Assembly (NCBI GenBank): GCA_900095095.1
Contig: FMBT01000332.1
Coordinates: forward strand, 248,001-312,000
Direction: 5' to 3'
DNA: 64,000 bases
Origin: Fragilariopsis cylindrus CCMP1102
Taxonomy: Eukaryota > Bacillariophyta > Bacillariophyceae > Bacillariales > Bacillariaceae
Below the pieces are notes generated by a model that saw nothing but the letters and a program-made list of their open reading frames with translations, was not told the origin of the DNA and ran no database searches. Below are positions 56,109-64,000 of this stretch, piece after piece. The position numbers and the translations under genes were made by a program. Each line of letters begins with the position of its first letter. Positions within the stretch are counted from its first letter, which is position 1.

Positions 56109-57646
56109 CTAAGCCGATAAATTACGGCGATATTCAAAGGCACGGTAGTTATGATTGGTCCCAGGTAAATGGTGAACACCGTGTTTCGATATACCTTGTC
56201 CCCATATGGCGTTGTCGTTCGACTCATCATGACTTGTTGGGACAAAATAAATCAATCGCCGCACTCGAGAATGCAAACATGCCATAGACTCTTATTGGCC
56301 ATTCGTGTAATGGAATAATGCACGTTCCAACCAAAAAAGAAAAAGCAATAGTCAGTCATCGTCAAACAAAAAAACAAGATGGAATGTCGGTAAGTCAATC
56401 ATCGCGTGAAAAAATAGTATGAAGGTAAAGTTCATTAATCTTCATTCGTTGCATAGCGATTTTACTAATGATCTGTTTTTTGTTCTCCAATTAATATAAA
56501 CTTACCGAATATATTTGGTTCGTAGAAGCAGTATACATCATATCCGGTGCAGAGATATTGTCGCCTCCTTCGATCTGGTTGTTGCCTCTCCTCGTTTGTG
56601 ACAAATCCAGGAACAATACCACTCACATTCGTGCCATCGATGGACGTCGAAGATGAATCCTCGACGGAAACACTAGCCTCACGCTCACGACGACTAACAT
56701 CTTGTATTGCAAGAAGAATGGGAGTAGCGAGGGGGTTATTGTCCAACAACGAAGATGAAGATTGATTGTGCTGTTGCTGTTTCCGTTCTTTCTGAGATAT
56801 ACTGACGATGTCAGGATGGTTATTGCTTTCTTTGCTATCAATTTTATTCTCAGGATCTTTGGGGTTATATTTTGGATTGACAATGATGACGGATTGCGTC
56901 GAGATGGAACGGTCCATGAATTCTATAATCTGATCTTGATCAGATTCCGACAAAGCTATCTGTTTTCGTTGGTATTCATCGAATTTGAGTGGATAGTAAT
57001 GGGTAGGCCAGATGGAATTATGTTCCTTCCATTCCTGTTCCGATCGAGGTTCGTATTTTGGCACAATCACAGAATACAATGGTCCAAATTCGCGAACAGT
57101 TGGATGATTATCAAATGTTACTTCCTTCGTCGCAGTTAACGACTGCACCGAGTCGTCACCTGAAGACGGGATCAGTCGTGAATTGTGTGTACTAATCAGG
57201 AGTTCCAGAACAAAACTCGATTTGAGCCGTTTGGTTGGTCTGGCAAGATTATTTGCGTCCTTCTCATCACTTTTATTTGACGTGACAGTATTCGACAACG
57301 GGAGGATATTTGTTGACGCTGTGCATCTCCTCACACGTTTCAAATGAGACAATCCATCTTCGAGGGGTAAACTCAATGACAATTCCTTCACAACTCGACT
57401 ACAAGCCTTCGGTTTAACTTGTATACAAAGTGCATTGACAAATCGTACGTCGTCGTTATCGTTATTATTATCTCTCGGCGAAAGGATTTCGACGATTGAA
57501 CAATTTTGATCGTTTCGAAAAACGATGGTATTATTGTTCTCGGTTCTGCTTTCAATACTGGGCGATGTAGCGTTAATATCACTCTTTACCGACACCAAAG
57601 ACTGGAACTGCTTGTGATCATTGAGATCGTGACATTTGTCGTCCAT
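56109..57646 (-). CDS. ADAT3: ADAT3/TAD3-like subunit of tRNA adenosine deaminase, zinc ligands lost
   Basis: Two exons, 57646-56506 and 56290-56109, with a 215-nt intron (GTAAGT...AATAAG); 440 residues. ADAT3 is the partner of ADAT2 in making inosine at the tRNA wobble position. Matching parts: YSVIVPKYEPRSEQEWKEHN followed by IWP, VIIVNPKYNP, YLCTGYDVYCFYEP, and across the splice junction SMACLHSRVRRLIYFVP, ending HHLPGTNHNYRAFEY. By eye, the zinc-binding H and the PCxxC pair of the deaminase fold are replaced: NPLATPILLAI stands where H-A-V is expected, and EPNIFESMA where EPCxxCxMA is expected. ADAT3 is already the non-catalytic subunit, but it normally keeps the zinc. The start is the ATG at 57646; an in-frame TTG lies 30 bases upstream. 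Confidence 0.83.
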
Positions 57647-57981
57647 AATGGTACAATACTGTAATGAACCTCTCAAAGCTCCAAGCTCCTTTTTTCCATT
57701 TTGTCTTGGTTATGAAGCAATTCTTATTTCATATGAATATTGTAGGCCGATAAATATTTTTTCAGTCCTGCTTAATTTTTACTAGCGAGAAAACACGTGG
57801 CTACAGCGCTTGAGTCATGAGTATTAAACTAAACTTTTAAACTTTCAAACTAATGTACTGCTGTTGAACACAAACGATAACTCTAGCTAAAGCATCGTCT
57901 AGTCCAGCTAGAGCTCAGAGCTCCAACTAATACGAAGAAGCAAATTGTTCATTATATTTGCCGTCTGTTAGAAGTGTTGAA
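57647..57981. other. Divergent promoter region
   Basis: 335 bases between ADAT3 and the DUF1365 gene, so both promoters must fit here. CTAGCT-like words recur near 57890-57915. No gene seen. Confidence 0.5.
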
Positions 57982-59292
57982 ATGATGGATCAGAAGAATT
58001 CAACCTTACTGGCCATTGCCTTCTTCCTATTATCGGTGGTCGTTCTACTTTTTCTTCTGTTTATTGCATTGCCGTTGATATCAGCATTTCTTGCTACATG
58101 CCTTGCCTACGCGTATCACATATCATTGACAAGGAATAAAAATGAAGGCGGACAATTTGGGCGTTCGATGATTAATTCTGCCTTATATACCGGTCGTGTC
58201 TGGCATACACGGCTACATCCAAAGAAACATGCTTTTACTTATCCAATTTTTATGTTTGCGTTGGACCTAGAAGAGCTAGCTGAATTCCGAAATACACTTT
58301 GGCCTCTTTCGACTTGGTTGGTCAAATTTCGAGAAACTGATCACCTAAAAAACGGAGAGGGAATAATGGGGAATAATAACCAGGACAGATCAAGATTATC
58401 ACCTCAATCGCACGAAAACAAAACCAACTACAGCAGTGACAATGCCAATGCTAATAACAATAACAATGACAATAACATAAATGGTACTGTTGCTGTCCTT
58501 GAACGGACATCCATCGGTGATAGAATAATGCGTCTAGTTGCAGAAAAAACGAACAGCAAATTCCAGCCTACACTTCAAACGCATCGTGTTATGATCTTGA
58601 CTCATCTTTGCTACTATGGTTACAACTTTAATCCAGTTTCCTTTTACTATATTATCGATAAGAAGTCTAAAAATAATAATGATATCGCGGCAATTGTTGG
58701 GGAAGTTTCGAACACGCCATGGTTGCAGCAATATTGCTATGTATTGCATCCTGATAGTATCGACAAAGTAAAGACAAATATTCAACATGATGACGACAAT
58801 GATGATGATGATGATGATGAGCAAATGAAAAAAAAAGTTGAATATTCATTTCCTAAAGCATTCCACGTATCCCCTTTCATGGAAATGGACTATTTTTATG
58901 ATTGGAGCTTCATCGGTATTCCTGGTGCTGTTACCACATCGGATTCATCGGATACGAATGCTACTAACATTAAGTCATCGAAATCTGTAACAGTTGTGAA
59001 TACATTAAGAAGACGCAACAACAACCGAATTGAATTCACAGCCAAACTAATTATGGAAAGTAATCCCATCACACCCTTCCGAGTTGCGAAGCAAATGATT
59101 ATTTTTCCAGTATATTGTATGATAATACAAATATGGATCCATTATCAAGCTATCTTACTCTTTTTAAAAGGTGTTGTGTATATTCCTCACCCCTTAGGAA
59201 GCGAAACGGCAGCTAGCGCTATCATTGCAAAAATAATGATCCCATTCTTTGTGATACAAGATTATTTCAAACCAAAGACGAAGTCAGCATAA
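57982..59292 (+). CDS. DUF1365 family protein, membrane-anchored
   Basis: 436 residues from the ATG at 57982. An N-terminal hydrophobic span (about 10-40) is followed by the DUF1365 core: YTGRVWHTRLHPKKHAFTYP, FMFALDLEEL, THLCYYGYNFNPVSFYYI, AIVGEVSNTPW, KAFHVSPFMEMDYFYDWSF and VAKQMIIFPVYCMIIQIWIH. Family biochemistry is not settled. In bacteria these genes often sit beside cyclopropane-fatty-acid synthase and flavin amine oxidase genes, which suggests lipid modification, but no such neighbour is here. Asn and Asp runs interrupt two loops. It shares a short divergent promoter region with ADAT3. Confidence 0.9.
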   Translation: MMDQKNSTLLAIAFFLLSVVVLLFLLFIALPLISAFLATCLAYAYHISLTRNKNEGGQFGRSMINSALYTGRVWHTRLHPKKHAFTYPIFMFALDLEELAEFRNTLWPLSTWLVKFRETDHLKNGEGIMGNNNQDRSRLSPQSHENKTNYSSDNANANNNNNDNNINGTVAVLERTSIGDRIMRLVAEKTNSKFQPTLQTHRVMILTHLCYYGYNFNPVSFYYIIDKKSKNNNDIAAIVGEVSNTPWLQQYCYVLHPDSIDKVKTNIQHDDDNDDDDDDEQMKKKVEYSFPKAFHVSPFMEMDYFYDWSFIGIPGAVTTSDSSDTNATNIKSSKSVTVVNTLRRRNNNRIEFTAKLIMESNPITPFRVAKQMIIFPVYCMIIQIWIHYQAILLFLKGVVYIPHPLGSETAASAIIAKIMIPFFVIQDYFKPKTKSA

Positions 59293-59571
59293 CTTTGAAA
59301 ACAACGTAGTATGAATGAATCAAGGCAATCTTTAGAAGAAAAAAATGAAGTCATCCTCATTTAAAAAAAAGAGTTTATGTTTGTCACTTTTAGAAACATG
59401 ATTACCGTAGGTCAGTAAAGACTAAGATGTTTTTAAGTACCCATTGAAATTCTAGTCGATGATGTCTATCTCTAATCGATTTATACAACCACAAAATTCA
59501 AAATCTAAAAAACATTAGGAAGCTTCGCGTACATTTTTTCTTTCTCCTCTAAATCCAATCAATCACTAACT

Positions 59572-60333
59572 TTACATTCCACGAATCGCGTTTCGAAGGT
59601 ACCTCCAAGCATCTCCCTTATCGTAATCTGTATCTAATACCATCTCCGGAGGAACTTCCACAGAAATCCAACCATCTCCATCTTCGTGAGTAATCTCGAG
59701 CATTTCTTCCAGCTCCTGCTCTAAGAATTCCATATAGTTGAAAAAAAATTTAACCTTAGAAGGATCAGATAATTTTTTTACGTCTCCACCTTGGTACAAA
59801 TTCGAAGTACCGATTTCCTCAAGCCCCAAATTATCAATAGAATGCAAACAAAATGCATCTTCTCCACCAGTATCTCCACCTCTGTAAATCAAATTATCGT
59901 ATACACCTCCATATATTTTACTTTCCATCATTTCTCCCATCGAGAACGGTGTTGGATTGTCAAGAATCACCCCCCGAACGACGTAGTCGTCATTATCATC
60001 GGTTCCCATGGCGTAAATAAATACTGCCGCTTGTCTCAGATAGTGATGATACTCTTCTGAGGGAGCTAATAAAACACAACCGGGCCGTACGATTGCGTTG
60101 GGTCCTCGACCTAGAAACCTAACATCTTTTTTGGATGACGTGGATGAAGAATATAACCGATATTCTGCTCTGGAATATTTACTTCTTCTACGAGTACTTC
60201 TACTACTACTACTGCTACTACTACTACTAGAATAACACTGCTGCCGCTGTTGCTGCCGTTCGACAAAGGATTGTGCATTCCACATTGCCGAAAAAAGCAT
60301 CAAATATAATAGAGGTTCTTGAAAATGCTTCAT
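59572..60333 (-). CDS. AlgH/YqgE (UPF0301, DUF179) protein, possibly plastid-targeted
   Basis: 253 residues. The N-terminus is a signal-peptide-like segment (LLYLMLFSAMWNAQSF) followed by a Ser run and RSTRRRSKYSR, a layout like the bipartite plastid-targeting signals of algae with secondary plastids. The NAQSF stretch only loosely resembles the diatom ASAF cleavage motif. The domain follows: PGCVLLAPSEEYHHYLRQAA, VVRGVILDNPTPFSMGEMM, LIYRGGDTGGEDAFCLHS, and FFFNYMEFLEQELEEML in place of the usual F-GY-GW-QLE-E motif. The molecular role of this family is unknown; plants have a chloroplast version. Confidence 0.85.
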   Translation of the reverse strand: MKHFQEPLLYLMLFSAMWNAQSFVERQQQRQQCYSSSSSSSSSSRSTRRRSKYSRAEYRLYSSSTSSKKDVRFLGRGPNAIVRPGCVLLAPSEEYHHYLRQAAVFIYAMGTDDNDDYVVRGVILDNPTPFSMGEMMESKIYGGVYDNLIYRGGDTGGEDAFCLHSIDNLGLEEIGTSNLYQGGDVKKLSDPSKVKFFFNYMEFLEQELEEMLEITHEDGDGWISVEVPPEMVLDTDYDKGDAWRYLRNAIRGM

Positions 60334-61276
60334 ATTTTGTCTTGATGTATGTATCTTAATAATATATGGCGATTGTTGTCTACACTTCTCAAGTTAGCTG
60401 GTCTCTGCGCTTAAATTTTCAAGTAAAGAATAATGAGTGATGCTATCTAGCTATGGTACTTCAATGCAACGGGTAATTTTGGAATGAAAAATGAAGCAAA
60501 AGAATTACTAAAAATACACGAATAGCAGGGTAATAAATTTATTGAGGTATGCGTCACGAACAAAAATTCTCGCGGCGCATGTTTGGTCAAAAAGTTTAAA
60601 AATTGTCCCAGCTGAATGTTTTTCAATCACAATTTACTACACATTACTAGTAAAACTATAGTACTTTCAAAGGCATGCAACTTACAAACTATTCATTTTA
60701 AATTAAGATTTAAACATATTTTCTAGACCCATTTTAAACCAGGAGTAGGAATGTACTATCCATTTCTGTTGAATAGAAGCGTAATATAATCATTTTTGAT
60801 TGAAAATTGCATGAATTATGAAGTTGTTTTTTACAGTGAATTTACTTTTTGAGTCCCACGAAATTAAGTCATGATTTGTTCTTAAAACTCGCTGTAAAAC
60901 AAGAAACCAGAAGAAAATTTAATAAATGTACCTACTATGTTACTTGAAGTAGTGGTACCGTACAACCGTACATTACCAAATCTAATTTTGATCACACACA
61001 AAAAGAATTCGGTCACGCCAAAAGAGAAGATAAAAAAAGCAAATCTCAAATCGTTTTAATCTAAAAATAATTAAAAAGAAGGTTTCATTACCAACTTTTG
61101 AAGACCATCAGTATTTCCGCCAGTATAGATGGGCAACCGACTCTGGTAGATTTTTTTACTAAAGCGCTGTCAGAGTAGTACAGTTAGTATTCGAAATTTG
61201 CCGACTACAAGTAGTGTGTTTTTTGCATTCAATCATAAAATATTTTCTAAAGCGAAATACACTGTACTAATTAATT
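60334..61276. other. Divergent spacer
   Basis: About 940 AT-rich bases upstream of the AlgH-like and the acidic repeat genes. No gene or repeat stands out. Confidence 0.5.
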
Positions 61277-63904
61277 ATGACTCTCCGAGGAAGTGTATCA
61301 CGTATCGCGAGGTACTTGGAGGGTGAAACTAAGGACGGAGAAGACAATGGTGCTGTAAATACCGAGAAAGAAGTTCAGGAAAACAATACTGCCTCAGCCG
61401 CCATGAAGACCAACAAAACCGACACTGTAGCAATCAACGCAAATGCAACCAAAACATCGACGGAGGGTGACATTACTCCAGAAGATAAGAAGGTCGATAA
61501 GACCAAAGAAATAGAACCAGCTGAAACGAATATTATCTCAGCCGCCGTGAAGACCAACAAAACCGACACTGCAGCAATCACCGCAGATACAACCAAAACA
61601 TCGACGGAGGGTGACGTCACTCAAGAGGAAAAGAATATCGACAAGACCAAAGCTACGGAACCAGCAGATGCGAATGCATCGACAAAAGGTGACGACAACG
61701 AGAAAGAAACTGATAGAGGAAAAGAACCCGTCTCAAAAGTTGATGATGGTGAGGAAGAAAAGAGCGAGAAACAAATAGACAACGACGATGAAGATGAAGT
61801 AACGAAAGAAGAAGAAGAAAAAGAAAAGAACGAACCAATGAATGAAGACGAGGAAGACGAACCAACGAAGGAAGCCGACAATGGCGACAAGGACGAAAAA
61901 GAAGACGAGGACAAACCAATAAAAGAAGTCGAGGACGCCGTCGTAAGCGAAGAAGTTGAAGAAAACAGTGAGAAAAACAAAGACACGGATGATGTAAATG
62001 AAGATGAAGAAGAAAGCGACAAAGTGGAAGAGGAAGACATGGATGTAGTCGAAGAAGACGAAAAAGAAGAAGAAAGCAACAAAGCGAAAGAGGAAGACAC
62101 GGATGCAGTAAAAGAAGATGAAGAAAAAAGCGACAAAGTGAAAGAGGAAGACACGAATGTAGTAGAAGAAGATGAAGAAGAAAGCAACAAAGTGGAAGAG
62201 GAAAACACGGATGTAGTAAAAGAAGATGAAGAAAAAAGCGACGAAGTGGAAGAGGAAGACATGGATGCAGTCGAAGTAGATGATGAAAAGAGCGACAAAG
62301 TGGAAGAGGAAGACACGGATGCAGTCGAAGTAGATGATGAAAGAAGCGACAAAGTGGAAGAGGAAGACACGAATGTAGTAGAAGAAGATGAAGAAGAAAG
62401 CAACAAAGTGGAAGAGGAAGACATGGATGTAGTGGAAGAAGATGATGAAAAGAGCGACGAAGTGGAAGAGGTAGACACGGATGTAGTAAAAGAAGATGAA
62501 GAAGAAAGCAACAAAGTGGAAGAGGAAAACACGGATGTAGTAAAAGAAGATGAAGAAAAGAGCGACAAAAATGGGTCTTCTGAAGAATCAACAGTTGACG
62601 ACGCTGATGAAGATGAGGAGAAGGAAACAGCATCAGAAGACGGAGAAGCACCAGATGACGGTACCAAGAATGATGATTCTGACACCAACGAAGATGGTAC
62701 AGATTTAACAGATTCTAACGTTAAAGAGGAGATTTCTGAAGAATCAACAGTTGACGACGCTGATGAAGATGAGGAGAAGGAAACAGCATCAGAAGACGGA
62801 GAAGCACCAGATGACGGTACCAAGAATGATGATTCTGACACCAACGAAGATGGTACAGATTTAACAGATTCTAACGTTAAAGAGGAGATTTCTGAAGAAT
62901 CAACACTTGATGACGCTGATGAAGATGAGGAGAAGGAAACATCATCATCGGAAAAAGAAGAAGTACCAGATGACGGTACCAAGAATGATGACTCTGACAC
63001 CAACGTAAATGGTACAGATTTAACAGATCTTAACGTTAAAGAGGAGTCTTCTGAAGAATCAACACTTGATGATACTGACGGCAAGATCGACGACATAGGA
63101 ACAAATATCTCTGATGATGAAACGGGAAATGACAGTGATCCTAATGATGAAATAGGTGGTGATTCTGGTGGCGACGAAGGTGATGATCCCGACGGTGGCG
63201 ACGAAGGTGAAGGTGAAGGAGAGGAAGAAAACGAATCTAACGATATTGACAGTGGTACTGATGGCAATGAAGGAGATGAGACAGCTTCCAATGAAGCAAC
63301 GTCGGAAGATCAAGAGGCAACGTCAAAAGATCAAGACGAGGAATCCGAGGACGAACTCGTAGATATGGGCGAGCCAATTACCGAAGCAGACGAAACGAAA
63401 GTAGAAGATGAGTGGACTGAAATCGGCGAAGATTGGGACCAAAATGGAGATGATCTGGAACTTGAGGAAGATGATTGGGAAGAAAACGATGAGTACAATG
63501 ATGACAACGAGGACGATGATGAGTTTTTGGAAGAAAAGGATGGCGAGGATGGAAATTGGGGTGGCTGGGACGAAGAAGCGGACGAAGAAGATTTCAACGA
63601 TGTCGAACAATGGCAGAAAGAGGAAAATATTTTCGGTAACAACCCAATTGAAACAAAAACTGTTGAAACCGAGGTCGAAGATTCTATATCAGAGACTACT
63701 GAACAGGCCATAATCTCTGATAATACTGAAAACTGGTGGGACAGTGAGGATGATGGCAGCCGCCTGATTTCCGTTCCTGTCCTTTTTGCATTTGCTGTTG
63801 TGATCGGATTAGTTTACTTTTGGAAAAAGCGCTCTACACCCGAACCTTCTATGAGAGTTGGGTATCAGCCTGTACCCAGAGCAGCTAAGTCTCATACGAG
63901 GTAG
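61277..63904 (+). CDS. Acidic tandem-repeat protein with C-terminal transmembrane anchor
   Basis: 875 residues, mostly Glu, Asp, Lys, Ser and Thr; no known domain. Layers of repeats appear in order: two ~48-residue units with SAA-KTNKTDT-AI and TKTSTEGD (about 40-135); about ten units of ~20 residues of the KVEEEDTDVVEEDEE type (about 240-430); three ~52-residue units with EESTVDDADEDEEKE and DDGTKNDDSDTN (about 434-590); then a Gly/Asp/Glu part and a Trp-rich acidic stretch (WTEIGEDWDQNGDDLELEED). Near the end comes one clear span, LISVPVLFAFAVVIGLVYFW, followed by KKRS and a 25-residue tail. There is no obvious N-terminal signal peptide, so it may be tail-anchored-like with the acidic part cytosolic, or have an atypical signal. 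It might bind calcium or metal or be structural; this is a guess. Confidence 0.72.
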   Translation: MTLRGSVSRIARYLEGETKDGEDNGAVNTEKEVQENNTASAAMKTNKTDTVAINANATKTSTEGDITPEDKKVDKTKEIEPAETNIISAAVKTNKTDTAAITADTTKTSTEGDVTQEEKNIDKTKATEPADANASTKGDDNEKETDRGKEPVSKVDDGEEEKSEKQIDNDDEDEVTKEEEEKEKNEPMNEDEEDEPTKEADNGDKDEKEDEDKPIKEVEDAVVSEEVEENSEKNKDTDDVNEDEEESDKVEEEDMDVVEEDEKEEESNKAKEEDTDAVKEDEEKSDKVKEEDTNVVEEDEEESNKVEEENTDVVKEDEEKSDEVEEEDMDAVEVDDEKSDKVEEEDTDAVEVDDERSDKVEEEDTNVVEEDEEESNKVEEEDMDVVEEDDEKSDEVEEVDTDVVKEDEEESNKVEEENTDVVKEDEEKSDKNGSSEESTVDDADEDEEKETASEDGEAPDDGTKNDDSDTNEDGTDLTDSNVKEEISEESTVDDADEDEEKETASEDGEAPDDGTKNDDSDTNEDGTDLTDSNVKEEISEESTLDDADEDEEKETSSSEKEEVPDDGTKNDDSDTNVNGTDLTDLNVKEESSEESTLDDTDGKIDDIGTNISDDETGNDSDPNDEIGGDSGGDEGDDPDGGDEGEGEGEEENESNDIDSGTDGNEGDETASNEATSEDQEATSKDQDEESEDELVDMGEPITEADETKVEDEWTEIGEDWDQNGDDLELEEDDWEENDEYNDDNEDDDEFLEEKDGEDGNWGGWDEEADEEDFNDVEQWQKEENIFGNNPIETKTVETEVEDSISETTEQAIISDNTENWWDSEDDGSRLISVPVLFAFAVVIGLVYFWKKRSTPEPSMRVGYQPVPRAAKSHTR
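62576..63046 (+). repeat. 156-bp coding tandem repeat, three copies
   Basis: Copies at 62576-62731, 62732-62887 and 62888-63046. The first two differ only in their first two bases across 156. The third has several changes and a 3-base insertion, and a partial fourth begins at 63047. Confidence 0.95.
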
Positions 63905-64000
63905 TTGAAGCAAAAAAAAATAGATCTCGAACTCAAAAATAATAATATATTATATATAATAATATATATGTAGTTTCAAGAAAATGCTTGTTTTTCACTA

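Noticed and set aside
61621-63291. A 556-codon Ser-rich open frame on the minus strand
   Set aside because: It is the antisense of GAA/GAT/GAC-rich repeats of the acidic protein; repeat DNA of this composition leaves several frames open.
1-64000. CRISPR arrays, bacterial operons, rRNA
   Set aside because: No spaced identical repeats, no ribosome-binding-site pattern and no rRNA-like segments; spliced genes show eukaryotic DNA.

Overview
The window is nuclear DNA from a microbial eukaryote, most likely a diatom or a close stramenopile relative. The genes are compact and lie on both strands. They have few, mostly short GT-AG introns (96, 141, 191, 215, 393 and 467 nt), AT-rich spacers and very many Gln, Asn, Asp and Ser runs. 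One protein carries a signal peptide followed by a Ser-rich basic stretch, of the kind seen in secondary-plastid targeting. The lineage call is inference; no rRNA, tRNA or organelle marker was found.

Left part (1-27.7 kb): two small hypothetical genes; a ZIP metal transporter; mitochondrial-type dihydroorotate dehydrogenase; a histidine-phosphatase; a SNIP1/DAWDLE-like FHA protein; a three-exon N,N-dimethylformamidase-like gene whose N-terminal domain lies 4.2 kb away beyond an opposite-strand gene of unknown function; a LigB-like dioxygenase-fold membrane protein; an STI1-like small protein; a MAPEG-like membrane protein; an XRN1-type 5'-3' exoribonuclease running without a stop into proteasome subunit beta5; and a charged hypothetical protein.

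Middle (27.7-41 kb): a gene-free stretch with diverged direct repeats, then a very large (about 11 kb) non-LTR retrotransposon. It has three ~90-bp promoter-side monomers, a 1015-aa ORF1, an APE endonuclease/reverse transcriptase ORF2, and an RNase H plus zinc-finger tail. A truncated relative and a lone 5' monomer sit at 48.1-49.0 kb.

Right part (41-64 kb): translation factor eIF3c; a membrane-anchored cyclophilin-like protein; a PH-like membrane protein; a START-like secretory protein; two hypotheticals; a two-exon ADAT3-like tRNA deaminase subunit that seems to have lost its zinc ligands; a DUF1365 protein; an AlgH/YqgE protein; and an 875-aa acidic repeat protein with one C-terminal membrane span.

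The most important point for any reader is that ten reading-frame breaks in conserved genes and in the retrotransposon all have the same sign, one base missing, and several fall in short homopolymers. This looks like consensus deletion error in the assembly rather than biology, so the affected host genes should be read as intact genes. The genes are housekeeping functions (mRNA decay, translation initiation, proteasome, tRNA editing, pyrimidine synthesis) with no operon-like pathway linking them.
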